Shown: in pieces, positions 22,054 to 33,229 of the stretch
Position numbering within the stretch: position 1 is the first letter of the stretch
Layout of the letters: each line of letters starts with the position of its first letter
Assembly: GCA_963556195.1 (NCBI GenBank)
Contig: OY744525.1
Span: forward strand, 81,856,540 to 81,920,539
Length of the DNA stretch: 64,000 bases
Reading direction: 5' to 3'
DNA from: Sepiola atlantica
Lineage: Eukaryota > Mollusca > Cephalopoda > Sepiida > Sepiolidae
Position numbers and translations under genes: made by a program
Notes under the pieces: model-generated
Seen by the model: the letters and a program-made list of their open reading frames with translations, nothing else
Database searches by the model: none
What the model was told of the DNA's origin: nothing

Positions 22054-24600
22054 GTTTAAAACATTCACGACCTTACATGAAAGGCTAGCGCAGAAACTGA
22101 GAGGATGTATCCACACTACAGACGTACCAGAGTGAATGACCGAAGGAAGAACAACGCTAATACAAAAAAATGCATAAAAAGGGAACGATCTCAAGCAACT
22201 ACAGACCAATAACCTGTTTACCAACAATGTGGAAAATCCTAACGGCACAACTGAGAGGACAAATCTACCAATCCCTGAACAATCGTGGACTTCTCCCCGA
22301 AGAACAAAAAAGGATGCCGGAAAGGGAACAGAAGATCAAAGATCAAAAGATCAATAAGGAGGTAAAAAGCAGAAAAAAGAACATATCCATGGCATGGATT
22401 GACTAAGAAAAACTTACGACGGAATCCCTAAAGCATGGATAATTGAATGCTTAAAATATACAAGATACCTGACAGGATTATTAATATTATTAAGAAAGCA
22501 ATGGAAACACGGAGACTAGAACTGACAGCTGGAGGACAACACCTGACTGAGATCAAAATACAGAGAGGCATTTTCCAAGGAGACTCTCTATCACCACTGC
22601 TGTTTATAATAGCCATGATGCCACTCAACTACATACTCAGAAAATGTGATGCTGGATGCAAGTTTACAGACACAGAACAAAGAATGAACCACCTGATTTA
22701 CATGGACGACCAGGAACTATCTGCAAAAAGCAAAAAGGAACTGAGAAAGATGATAAATACGACCAGCATTTTCAGTCGGAACATTCAAATGGAATTCAGA
22801 ATGGAAAAATGTGCACTGCTAGAGATGAAAATAGAAAACACAAAGACGATAGAGGGCATGGTACTGCCCAACTAAGAGGAGATGAGGGCGCTAAGCGAAC
22901 AGGATAGCTACAAATATTTGGGAGTTCTGTAAGCAGACACCATCAAATCTACAAAAATGAAAGAGAAAATTGGAAAACAATCTTTAGGTAGAACAAGAAA
23001 ACTCTTAGAAAAGAAATTATATAGCAGAAATCTCGTAAAAGGAATAAACACCTGGGCAGTATCACTAATAAGATAGTCTGGACCATTCATAGGCTAGACT
23101 AAAGAAGAACTCAAGCACCTTGACCAGAGGACGATACGGACAGACTCAAAGGAGGAAGATGACTGGTAAGTATAGAAGATTGTGTGGAAGACACACACAC
23201 ACAAAAAAAAGAGCTGGAAAAATACATAATCCAGAACACGGAAAGGCTAATCACCGCAGCAGAGACACCATTCCAATGAGCAACTCAGGAAGCACCGAAA
23301 CCAGAAACAAAAAGACAAAAAAAGAAAAGTGGGAAGAAAAACTAAATGGACGCTTCATAAGACTGACAAGAGATGAAACCAACGAAAATAGCTGGGCATG
23401 GCTTAAAAAAAGGACACTGGAACACAGAAACGGAATCTTTACTGACGGATGCACAGAACAATGCGATTAGGAAACACTACATTAAAGCTGAAATAGATAA
23501 CACCCAGAAAAAGTAAATGCAGACTGTGTTGACAAAAAGACGAAACAGTAAATCATATAATAAGTGAATACATCAAACTAGCCACCACAAAACAATACAA
23601 GAACAGACATGATTGCGTGGGGGAAAGTAGTACACTGGGAACTGAGCAAACGATTGAATTTCGAATACAGAGACAAATGGTACAAACATAAACCAGAGAC
23701 AGTACTCGAAAACGAAAAACACAAAATCCTCTTGGATATGGATGTACAAACAGATAAATTCATACAAGCAAGGAGACCGGATGTTATAATAATTGCTAAG
23801 AAGGAAAACTCTTGCCAAATCGTCGACTTCGTCGTTCCAGCAGACGACAGATTGAAGATCAAGGAGACGGAAAAACGAAGCAAATACACGGAACTTGCCA
23901 GAGAACTGAAAAGAATATGGAGCATGAAGAAAGTCAATATAATACCAATAAGCGTAGGAGCACTAACCTGGATAAAAGACTGGGAGAAATTGGAATCAAA
24001 GGGATCACTGAAACCATACAAAGGACTGCAGTGATCAAACAGCTGAAATCTTAAGGACAATCCTCGAATGCGGAAACCAACCCGCATAAGCTATAAATGG
24101 TAACCAGTTACATGGAAGTTACAACAGGAAGAAAACAAAACCACAGGAAGACCACCACCGCATGAATCAAAGAACAGAAACTGCAAGAAACAAGCTGCTC
24201 CCCGCAAAATAAATAAATAAAATGGCACTAGTCTCGGCTGACACCAAAGAAAATAGTCGTAGAGAGTCAAGGAAGATGGGAAGACGGAGGAGGGACAGCA
24301 ATAACCAAACCTCCACTGGAAAAGTGCGGAGAGTGCTGGGACGTTGGGGGAGGCTTATGGCCACTCAAATCCCAGAGGAGACCAATGGTTGTTGCCAACG
24401 AGTAATCAATGATAGGCGGTTGTTGCGATACTGCAAGGTCATTTGTGGTGGTGATCGAAAAGAGATGTAGAATACTGGAACTCTGGGGAGGCTTGTTGTC
24501 ACTCAGACTCTAGGGAACACCACTGGTTGTTGTCGGTGAGCAATCACTGATGATAACTTGTGTGAGAACTCCTAGTGAGTACACATAATAATAAATAAAA
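22053..24600 (+). mobile_element. R2/R4-type LINE copy B: RT, zinc knuckle and endonuclease, decayed
   Basis: Starting right after (AAT)n, frames give NYRPITCLPTMWKIL (about 22196), a broken motif A (WID, then a shift, TYDGIPKAWI), motif B GIFQGDSLSPLLF (about 22567) and catalytic YMDD at 22699-22710, followed by EFRMEKCALLE. Then come WEEKLNGRFIRLTRDE (about 23330), a knuckle CRLC-stop-QKDETVNHIISEY with its last Cys lost, HKPETVLENE, RRPD (23771-23782) and Asp 14 residues after PD in QIVDFVVPAD, ending LKRIWSMKKVNIIPISVGAL. A 3' UTR follows at 24222-24580 and ends CTCCTAGTGAGTACACATAATAATAAAT. Several stops and frameshifts make it inactive. It is the most complete of the three copies, but the N-terminus is missing. 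Confidence 0.85.
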
Positions 24601-24620
24601 GGAAATTTTAGATTTTTATC

Positions 24621-24623
<3 letters not shown>

Positions 24624-24681
<58 letters not shown>

Positions 24682-24682
24682 T
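24624..24682. repeat. (ATT)n microsatellite
   Basis: About 19 ATT units lie just downstream of LINE copy B. Confidence 0.9.
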
Positions 24683-25394
24683 TCATTTATTTGTTCATTA
24701 TAATATTAATTTTAATTTAAATATTTAAAAAAAGAATGAAGACACAAACAGAAATTGAATAAAGATTAAAAAAGAGGATAAGATGGAAATCCCGAAGGTT
24801 CTATCTCTATTCGATCTTTAAGAACCAAACAAAGGAATGAATAAATGAACGAAAATGAAATCGATAATTTTATATCGATCCGATAATACAATAAAATAAA
24901 ATGTAACTAATAGTAATACATCGAATAATCGAATGCTACAATCTCTTAACCGCCGCCATTAACATGCATAATTTTAATTTACTGATTATATTAAGTATAG
25001 ATAACATTTAATTACATTTTCTAGTTTTACAATTCTACTAAAAGACTGCAACAGCAGTCTATTGGACAATCATGTTCGAATAAATCAGCCATCTTCTATA
25101 ATACTGTTAAATTAATTGAAAGATAATTAACGTGAGAAGATGTTGGCGATCTTCTATTACAGCCGATGGAGCTGACCTCAGTCCTCGGAGGAGAAAACAC
25201 ACACGAACGATTGACGGCGCCGGCCAGAAGACAAGGTATGATTTTAAGACGATTGAGACAAACATGATTTAATTAAGTAATTGATTGCATAGGGTCAACT
25301 CGATGACGACCCCCGGCCTATATAACACGGGGTCGCCACTGGAAGTAGGTTGGGAAGTCAAATATATTAAATTTAGTAATCAGTGATCAATTGT
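24683..25394. other. No gene recognised
   Basis: AT-rich sequence, except a GC-richer patch at 25160-25350 with GACGGCGCCGGCC and GGCCTATATAACACGGGG. The latter contains a TATA-box-like string but leads into no visible gene. Confidence 0.4.
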
Positions 25395-25600
25395 CTGACG
25401 AGTTGAGCTACAAAAAAATAAATTGAAAAGAACACTAGAAAGCCGGTTTATAAGAATGCTGGGATGCTCCATTATGCTCAGAATTTGTCTATTCTCTAAA
25501 TTCTGACTGGCTGCTAGTCCATGAGGGGATACACCTTTAGGAAAATGCTTGCCTGAATTAAGTAATATTTACATATCAACTGTTAGAGGCCTTTAAGTCG
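25395..25600 (+). repeat. Dispersed repeat family D2, copy 1
   Basis: GAACACTAGAAAGCC.GTTTATAA, GGGATG.TCCATTATGCTCAGAA, CTGGCTGCTAGTCCATGAG and AATTAAG.A.TATTTACATAT match the reverse complement of 41110-41295. Confidence 0.6.
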
Positions 25601-25942
25601 GTTAGTGTCAGTTTTATTCTACAAAATATAACTCAAATTGCACATGCAATATAAATGTGATAGTTGACTTGTTCTTATTCTGCTATTGAAGAGAATGTAT
25701 ATTTCAAATCATCTACACTCTCGAAAATCCATGTGAACCTTCGCCGTATCAAGAATAATATCCCAGTTTCAGTAATCAACAATAGTATTCGAGGCGATGT
25801 CTTCTTACGCAATATGCTTTAGAGATGTTAACGGCAATAATGATTAATGGTGCTAATATTAAAAACCACAGATGAGAATATAATGAGTGATATTAAAAAA
25901 GAAAAGAGAATATGATGATGGTATTTATTTATTTATTTATTG
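25601..25942. other. No gene recognised
   Basis: I see no supportable feature in this AT-rich stretch. Confidence 0.5.
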
Positions 25943-25948
25943 AGAGAG

Positions 25949-25999
<51 letters not shown>
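25943..25999. repeat. (GA)n microsatellite
   Basis: A (TTTA)n run at about 25923-25941 changes directly into (GA)n. As at 21687-21736, the GA tract precedes a solo R2/R4-type 3' UTR. Confidence 0.9.
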
Positions 26000-26003
<4 letters not shown>

Positions 26004-26094
26004 GGTGAATCAAATCAATGCCATTCCTATGGAGTTGACCACGCTAAACATTATAATAGACTAAAAATTAAAAACAAAGTACATCGAAGAGACT

Positions 26095-26290
26095 TATTAC
26101 CACTCAGGGTGCATAGAAAACCTTGTGATTTGCAATGGTTACCGAAAAAAGCGGAGAGTGCTGAAAATCTGTGGAGGCTTGTTGTCATTTAGACTCCAGG
26201 GAACATAGCCTATTGTTGCTAGTGATGATTTCGATTGTGAAAACTTCTTTCAGAACTCGTAGTGAGTAAAATAAGTCATAATAATCTATA
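26095..26290 (+). mobile_element. Solo 3' UTR copy of the R2/R4-type LINE
   Basis: GCGGAGAGTGCTG, TGTGGAGGCTTGTTGTCATT, ACTCCAGGGAACATAGCC and CAGAACTCGTAGTGAGTAAA are colinear with the 3' UTR of copy B. It ends in a degraded TAA-rich stretch. Confidence 0.65.
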
Positions 26291-26454
26291 ACTAATGGAG
26301 ATTTGGTATCTGTCTGTCTGAAGCCGAAACTCTGCTATAACCTATTTATCTGAAGCCGAAACTAAACTATTACTTTTATTAATAGTGTACAATTGTACTA
26401 TCTTTTAATGCCCAATTCAGTTTATTATAATATTTCAGATTAATTCTCAATTTG

Positions 26455-26690
26455 TGGGGGTAGTGTAATATCTGTTCTGTTGCCATGATGGCCATCCTTC
26501 CGGGCATTACCGCCCTCTTTTTGGGGGTGTGGGGTGGTTAGTATTTTTTCTGTGGTCATGATACCATCCTACCAGGGACCACCTTTTCCTTTTTTTCCTG
26601 AGTGGGGGAGACGATATTGTAGTATCCGTTCTATTGTCATGAGACCATCCTCCCAGGCATTACTTTCTCCTTTGTCGGGATAATTATCAC
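26455..26690 (+). repeat. Three degenerate tandem units, about 73-81 bp
   Basis: CCATGATGGCCATCCTTCCGGGCATTACC (from about 26482), TCATGATACCATCCTACCAGGGACCACC (about 26555) and TCATGAGACCATCCTCCCAGGCATTAC (about 26636) head similar units, each preceded by a GGGGG-containing, GT(A/T)T-rich stretch. The quoted blocks are aligned from the raw sequence. Confidence 0.65.
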
Positions 26691-26775
26691 AATCGGCTGT
26701 TCATTAACAAACTCAACACTTACATTGTATATACGAGAAAAATATGTAGCCGAATGGAGCTGCTGCTGTTGCGTC

Positions 26776-26827
<52 letters not shown>
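26776..26827. repeat. (AAT)n microsatellite
   Basis: About 17 AAT units, preceded by CTGCTGCTGTTG as at 13985-14000. Confidence 0.9.
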
Positions 26828-26831
<4 letters not shown>

Positions 26832-26879
26832 TTATTAAGTAATAATAATGTGAACAGCGAATGATTACACAAAGGCAGA

Positions 26880-27420
26880 GAATCGAAAGTCTTAAGTTAT
26901 TTAGAGAAGAGTGTATAAGAAAAGAATCCCCCCCCCCCAAAAAAAAAATAAAGAAGAAAGGATTTCAATGAGGCGGAGAAGAAGACAAACGAAAAAGATA
27001 AAGAAGAAGAAAAAGAAGTTGCAAGACAAAAAGAATAACAAGCAAAAGCGTAGAAGGAGAACAATGAGTAAGAAAAAAATGAAGAAAAGAAACAATAGAA
27101 GATGAAGAAGAAGAAATCGACAATACGGAAGACGGTAAAGATGAGAAAGAAGCATAGGGAGCATAAGTAAAAAGAAGAAGACAAAGAATAAAATGGAGGA
27201 GGTGAGAGAAAGAAACAAGAATTAGACAAGAAGAATATCTAGAAGAAGAATAAAGAGGAGGAGGGGGGAGGAGAAGGGTGAAGATACATTTGCGGAGAGG
27301 AAGAATGATGATAAAAAGCAATGAAAAAATGGAAATTAATTGAAACAATATTGGAACGAGAAAAATGAATATTAAAAGAACAAGAAAATGGATAACCCTA
27401 ACCCCCTTTCCCGCAACCCA
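26880..27420 (+). repeat. Purine-rich tract, about 540 bp
   Basis: The plus strand is overwhelmingly A and G (AAGAAGAAGAAAAAGAAG-type). Long Ser/Phe/Leu frames on the minus strand are its translation. No domain is present. Confidence 0.8.
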
Positions 27421-27977
27421 CAAAAAATCCGAATGATGACGATTCCGATGATGTTGATGATAACAATGATGATGATAACGACGATGTAAGAAAGCTTCGA
27501 GCGAAATAAGGTAAATCATTCTTGTTTACCCATTTCGTTGCGGATGTCGAGAAACAAAAGCGACAGTTGTTAGACTCGTTATCAGAATATTTATACGCCA
27601 ATTGATTCTAAGGCAATGGCGTCTTCTTTTTTTTTTGTATTTTGTTTTTCTTCGTATTACTTTTGTGCTTTGTTTCCTTTGCGATTTCTTAACGTCTCTT
27701 TCCATTCTTAGAAGATATATTTGTTATTTTGGATTTTGTTTTCGCTTTCTACAATCGGAAAATGAATTGGGCGACTTGTTTATGTTTTGTTGATGGCAAC
27801 TCTGTCTCAAAAGATACTGAGATATGCAATAAAGAAAAATAGATAGATCAGAAAAACATAGGTGAAACCAAATAGGCTGTTAGAGTCAGATTTGATAACC
27901 ACAAACTTGGTATCAGGCAAAAGCACACCTACCTCTAAATAGCCGAACACTTGAACCAAACATACCGTACACTAGAC
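27421..27977. other. No gene recognised
   Basis: Contains (GATGAT)-type repeats at 27435-27485 and an AT-rich stretch. No coding support. Confidence 0.5.
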
Positions 27978-28874
27978 CAGCGGTCGCCAACCCCTTGAAC
28001 TTCACGGACCACTAAATGTCTAATTTTAAATTTGACGGACCATTAATATGAATAAAAAAGGTAAACATATTTATATCTAAATATTTTTATAACATAATCG
28101 GAAAACCTTTATTTTATGGGTATGATAGATATATCCGAAAAAGTACATAAAAGCTTGGAGGGGATTTCGCTAAAATTTAGCTAAAGTTAAATAATATAAT
28201 GCACAGAGAAGAGTACACCAAATATAGGTACATGATGTACATGATATAGGTATATTTAAATAATTCTACTTAGAACATACATCTATATTTTAAATCTGTT
28301 TTACACGTCGGTGTACATTTCTTTTAATCAGAAGTTTTAAACAAGAAATGCTATGAAAAATAGATATCAAATGGCATTAATGGATTTCTACATTAAAGCA
28401 GTTATTCAATGTATTTAAAATTTAATCAAAATTAATATCACTCCGTTCGACATCCTCCTCAACTACCTGCGTTTGGTTCTCTTGATTCTGGGGTTGCTTA
28501 CAATTTGATGGTCTCGATATTATGCAACGCGTCTTGCTATGAAAGGTTTATAGAAAATTATATTAGTAAACCATAAAGTAAATACGTATCAACATTTATG
28601 GTAAGAAGCTATTCACTAACAAGTATTCAACGTGACTTTGCAAGTCATGTTTGGTTATATGATGGCTAGGTGATGTCACATTTGTGTACCAGTGTTCATT
28701 TCGAGATTATATGAATTTTTGCAAATATATGCCATCTATAATACGTTTTGTTACTACTCATTTTTGAATCTGAAGCTTCATAACAATTTAAATAATTTCC
28801 ATTTTTGTTCTGCTAATCATAATAAATTTTGCATAACGATCACTGATTCGTGGACCACCGGTTGATGACTACTA
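27978..28874. mobile_element. Non-autonomous hAT-like DNA transposon
   Basis: The left end CAGCGGTCGCCAACC pairs with the right end GGTTGATGACTACTA as an imperfect terminal inverted repeat. Subterminal GGACCAC motifs lie on both sides. The 8-bp flanks CACTAGAC and CAGTAGAT match at 6 of 8, fitting the 8-bp target duplication of hAT elements. The ~900 bp interior is AT-rich with no transposase frame. Confidence 0.7.
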
Positions 28875-29139
28875 CAGTAGATAGCATCAGATACATTTTT
28901 ATAAACACCAAATTCCCGTCCACATCTGCACGCAAACGAAAGAATCAGAGTGGATATGAAAACACACAAACATCAGGTCTGATGTGAGTGTTTTTTCCCA
29001 ATCTGAGAAAAACCTCATGTTGACCGAATTATTTGTTAAGTGAAAAATCATTTGTATTGAACGGTTGAAAAAAAATAAGATAGACACGATATTTAATTTC
29101 TATGAATAGTGGACATTTTTAAATATTTCTCCGAAATCT
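28875..29139. other. No gene recognised
   Basis: AT-rich sequence without supportable content. Confidence 0.5.
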
Positions 29140-29148
29140 AAAAATTTA

Positions 29149-29410
29149 TTGTCAAGTAAGCTTTCAAAACTTAAATGTATTAGTGAATTGAATGTTTTTG
29201 ATCATAGGGTAATATATTTTGGATATATAAAATCAGTGTCTAGATATAGAAATTTGAACGTAACATTGACATTGGAAGGCATACAAAGAAGAAGCGCAGA
29301 ACTAATAATGAAAAAAATTCTAGTAAAAAGGACAGATTGGAAATATTAGGATTAACTACTTTACTACTGACGATGGAAAGGATCTACTTGAATAATTAAT
29401 ATCATTTCTA
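29149..29410 (+). mobile_element. CR1/L2-type LINE fragment (RT C-terminus)
   Basis: The frame from 29149 contains LTLEGIQRRSAELIM. After a frameshift it continues LGLTTLL (about 29346). CR1/L2 reverse transcriptases carry an IE-x-QRRATK block followed by LGLTTLExRR, so this is the last part of such an ORF. It ends in stops and is inactive. The minus-strand copy at 38930-39275 shares LGLTTLLERRGRGDLIET. Confidence 0.65.
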
Positions 29411-29824
29411 ACTATGGTGTGCATTTAAAAATATTTCTTCACACTTTGAGATATGAAACCATCGATCTTTTTCAGGTAAATCTGTTCAAACACGGGAATT
29501 TTTATGTTGAATTCGGGAATCTACATGGAATTTTAAACTATACCCTTTATTTCATGTACAGCACCTTTGAGTGAACGAACTATATCGCGTATAACGATAC
29601 TGATAACATACAAGATTCAATTCTCCTTAAGAAAGAATTTTGCTCCATGCTTAAGTGACCATAATTCCCCCCACCACGATACATTACAGTTTCTGTTAGG
29701 CAAACCAGAGTTTCATTGTTACGGACAGACGAAATAATTTAGGCATAGATAATTGGGTAAAACTAATTCGAGTTCCCGGCACTTGAAAATTTACATTGAG
29801 ATATCTCTTACATTCTGTCAGTGT
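29411..29824. other. No gene recognised
   Basis: No supportable feature seen. Confidence 0.5.
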
Positions 29825-29958
29825 CGTATGATAGCGCAGGCGTAGAGGCGCCGGCTGTCAGCTCGACGGTTGAGATTCAATCCCGGCTTGAGGCACTAGC
29901 TGGTCTAGCCGCACTGAAGAGCTGTGATACAGCGAAACAGTCTGTATGTGGATGACTA

Positions 29959-29965
<7 letters not shown>
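29825..29965 (+). repeat. tRNA-derived SINE family S2, copy 1, running into (TA)n
   Basis: GATAGCGCAGGCGTAGAGGC (box A-like) and GAGATTCAATCCCGG (box B-like) are followed by GCACTGAAGAGCTGTGATAC, GCGAAACAGTCTGTATGTGG and ATGACTAATTAATATATA. Inverted copy at 30670-30840 and a diverged direct copy at 57925-58080. Confidence 0.75.

Positions 29966-30032
<67 letters not shown>
29963..30032. repeat. (AT)n microsatellite
   Basis: About 35 AT units extend directly from the SINE tail. Confidence 0.95.
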
Positions 30033-30037
<5 letters not shown>

Positions 30038-30059
30038 TTAGAACATTGAGAAACCAAAC

Positions 30060-30550
30060 AACTTGACGCGAGATTTTGTCAAATAAATGAAATATTTATT
30101 AAATCATTAATTTTTAATCCAAATTTTCGGCTTTAAAAACCCTAATCATGGTAGTACAGACTATATTTTTTATTTTTGTCTTCCTTTTTTTTCGTCATCG
30201 TCGAGGTCTTACGGCATATCATTACAACGGCATTTCAAACTGTATTAACACCCATCCCATGATTGTACACACGCGCGCCAGCACCTTTAACTACAGATAT
30301 CAGACATCATAAATAATAAAACAAATCTCTTCAACAACACTGGAAAAAATCGCAGACCTTCGTTTACGCCGTAAGACCTCGACAATGACGAAAAACAAAT
30401 GATAAACTTGACGTGAGATTTTGTCAAATAAATAAAATATTTATTAAAATCATTTTTTTAATCCAAATTTTCGGTTTTAAAAACCCTAATCATGGTAATA
30501 CAGACAATGTTTTTCTTTTTTCTTCCATTTTCTTTTTTTTTCGTCATCGT
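30060..30550. repeat. Direct repeats around a short inverted-repeat element
   Basis: 30060-30200 and 30406-30550 are direct copies of about 140 bp (GAGATTTTGTCAAATAAAT, AATCCAAATTTTCGG, AAAAACCCTAATCATGG, TTTTTTTCGTCATCG). Between them, 30190-30216 (CGTCATCGTCGAGGTCTTAC) and 30368-30396 (GTAAGACCTCGACAATGACG) form terminal inverted repeats of a ~205 bp element. It contains no coding sequence. Confidence 0.7.
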
Positions 30551-30669
30551 GTGTGTGTGGAAACAAAAAAAAATTAGTTCCAAGTCCTTCGTTGGAAAAT
30601 TCCTTTGCTTGTAAGTCAATCAATCTCTTGTAATCACTGTATTAGTTAGCTTCCAATATGATTATATAT

Positions 30670-30840
30670 ATATAGTCATCCACAGACAGACAGTTTCGCT
30701 GTATTACAGCTCTTCAGTGCGACTAGACTGGCACCAATCCCAAACCAGGGATCGAACAATCAACCGTCTTGTTGATAGTCGGCAGCTCTCATCACCGAGC
30801 TACAAGATAGGCGCTCGTAAATGATATCTACAATGTCTTC
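30670..30840 (-). repeat. tRNA-derived SINE family S2, copy 2
   Basis: This is the reverse complement of the 29825 SINE: AGTCATCCACAGACAGACAG, GCTGTATTACAGCTCTTCAG, CAGGGATCGAAC (box B inverse) and CACCGAGCTACAAGATAGGCG (box A inverse). A short TA run sits at its tail end. Confidence 0.75.
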
Positions 30841-30950
30841 ATATAAATATTGACCGCCGCTTTGACAATGCTCCATTTTTTATTTACAAAGAGCTTTGCA
30901 TCACGCTATTAAGCAACATACGATGTCATCTAACAGCAGTACCCTACCCG

Positions 30951-30952
<2 letters not shown>

Positions 30953-31004
<52 letters not shown>
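30953..31004. repeat. (AT)n microsatellite
   Basis: About 26 AT units just before a fold-back element. Confidence 0.95.
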
Positions 31005-31008
<4 letters not shown>

Positions 31009-31034
31009 TTCATGATTTTTGGGGGAGTACAAAA

Positions 31035-31373
31035 TTTTATTATCGCAAGCATAAAGGGAAGACACATTCTATCGTTCATGATTAAAAGTTAATCAAGAGA
31101 AAAAAATGCCAGCGGACCGGTTTCGCCCTCTCTTAACAAAGGCTGTATCGAGTGATTAAAAAAAACGAGAGAGTACAGAAAATAAAATAGCGTTATGTTA
31201 TATGTACGATGGACGATTGAATCGTAGAGATTGATCACATCTAGTCCCAACAGACATTCCCTTAGACAGCCTTTGTTAAGAGAGGGCGAAACCGGTCGGC
31301 TGTCATATTTTTTTTTTTAGTCTTGATTAACTTTTAATCATGAACGATCGAATTCGTGTTCCCTTCATGCTGG

Positions 31374-31380
<7 letters not shown>
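31035..31380. repeat. Inverted repeat, arms about 112 bp, between two (AT)n tracts
   Basis: Arms are 31035-31146 and 31266-31380 with a ~120 bp loop. Shared blocks are ATCGTTCATGATTAAAAGTT, ACCGGTTTCGCCCTCTCTTA and AACAAAGGCTGT with their inverses. (AT)n lies at 30953-31004 on the left and 31376-31441 on the right. No coding sequence; possibly two Penelope-type ends in opposite orientation. Confidence 0.7.

Positions 31381-31441
<61 letters not shown>
31376..31441. repeat. (AT)n microsatellite
   Basis: About 33 AT units adjoining the right arm of the fold-back. Confidence 0.95.
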
Positions 31442-31443
<2 letters not shown>

Positions 31444-31958
31444 GAATAAGAATGTGTCATTTGCATTCACTTATAGAAGGAAACATTTTATTTCATGATC
31501 AAACTTCTAAAACTTCTATGATTCAAAACTAACTCTACTGCAGATGTGACACCTGATATGTCTTCGAGAAACATTCCATCAAAGCTGAATGGTTTCTACA
31601 TGTTAAGTGCTACTGAAAACAACAACAAGAAGAAAAAACAACGAAAACAGAAAACAAAACAAACAGAATGCGTGATGGCATACGTGACGTATCCACATAC
31701 AACACAACACACGCAGACATCAATGCGTATATAAATAATAGTGTATAGTTTTAAATATTGTTGAAAATAATGTTGGAAAACGTCGTGTCAAGTGAAATAA
31801 TTACTCGAGTTCAGTAATACAAACATTGTTATGTGTCGTTCATATTTCGAAAACAATACAATTCGAACTCCGAATTGAACTATTCAAAATATATGATCCA
31901 TAACTTGACGACTCAATGAAGTCAAAAGCTTGGACAGAAATAATTCAATACAATTATG
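31442..31958. other. No gene recognised
   Basis: A 62-codon frame at 31546 runs into a Lys/Gln-rich low-complexity stretch and shows no domain. Confidence 0.45.
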
Positions 31959-31959
31959 A

Positions 31960-32425
31960 AATTATTATTATTTGGTTTATTCGGACTACTGTTCTCATCG
32001 TAAATGTTATTCTCATAACGTTTCGGCCGATTTAACCTCCGACATTCTTCAGTTGCGTCTTGTCGAACTCGGGAATCTGTGGAGAATTTCGAACGGGAGT
32101 AGTTTGCTCTTCTTCCGTCCGCCATGATCTGGGTAGAAATCTTAAGTCATTCGTAATTGTATTCTTAGTATCGCCCGTACTGAGGATCGAACTTTCAACC
32201 TCCAGAATACTGTCACTTAGAACGGATTATTACCTAGCACATATCTCTGGTGCTGATGGAACGAGAGAAAGCTATCTCCGTCGATTAAATATAGGGTTCA
32301 GTTCAAAATTCCGTACAGATCCTCGAGTTCGACAATACGCACCTAAAGAAGGTCGGAGGTTACATCGTTGCGAGAATAACATCTAAGACGAGAAGAGTAG
32401 TCCGAATAATCCAAATTATCCAAAT
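31960..32425. repeat. Inverted pair of repeat family D3 around a tRNA-like SINE head
   Basis: 31960-32105 (minus) and 32285-32425 (plus) are inverted copies: CGAGTTCGACAA.ACGCA, GAAGAA.GTCGGAGGTTA, CATCG..CGAAACGTTGTGAG and TAGTCCGAATAA. A third copy is at 53735-53900. Between the arms on the minus strand, GGTTGAAAGTTCGATCCTCAG resembles box B of a tRNA-derived SINE. Confidence 0.65.
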
Positions 32426-33228
32426 TTTCAATCCTCATCTCAAACATTCCGAAACACAATTATGAAGGTTGGATGATTCCTGTTTTCACTATCGAACCGA
32501 AATAAGATCGTTTTTTACCTGAGAAGAGGAAGCACAACAACAGCACCATAAGAAACTTTGAAACCTTCAAGAAAAGATGAAGCCCTTACCTACAAAGAAA
32601 AAAAAGAAGAAAGAAATACAATAAATTGATGGAAATTTTTGAACGAGAATTATACGCAAAATAACTTTTTATGCAATACATTCATTTTATAAGAGGTTTT
32701 TAATACAACCTCGACAAAAATGCTTCCGAGACAGCCGCCAATATTAACAGAGCATGGGGAGAAGAGTTCACGCTTAACACACGCGTTTGTTGCAAGACCT
32801 ATTAATATAAAAGGAATACCGCGATTAGATCACGCGTAAAATTTTACTAAAAAAAAACTTATATTTTATCTTTGTATAAAGATTTGCTTCAAATTGCATC
32901 CTCGCACAAAGCAACCGACGGACAGAAATGAAGACGGACACCAAATTTATGTTATAGATTTTTAACTCAATGGATACTGGTTAAATCAAATAACAGATGT
33001 TAATATGTGTTTATTTTGATGCAGAAATTTTTTGATATTTCTACGTGAGGTTTGATTCCGTTCTATTATTAGAGATATTGTTATATTGAGCACTATTACA
33101 ATAAATACTGGATAATCACCCAAATATTGCAATGTTGGATTTAATTTGGATTTGTATGTATAGTTGTTTATTTGTCTGTCTGTCTGTAACCGTAATTAGG
33201 TCACTATCTACTACAAAATTGTAACGTA
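32426..33228. other. No gene recognised
   Basis: AT-rich sequence; (CTGT)n remnant near 33174-33187. Nothing else seen. Confidence 0.5.
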
Positions 33229-33229
33229 G

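Noticed and set aside
26897..27519. Minus-strand frames up to 184 codons, membrane-protein-like
   Set aside because: Translation of a purine-rich tract; overlapping frames in several phases and no domain.
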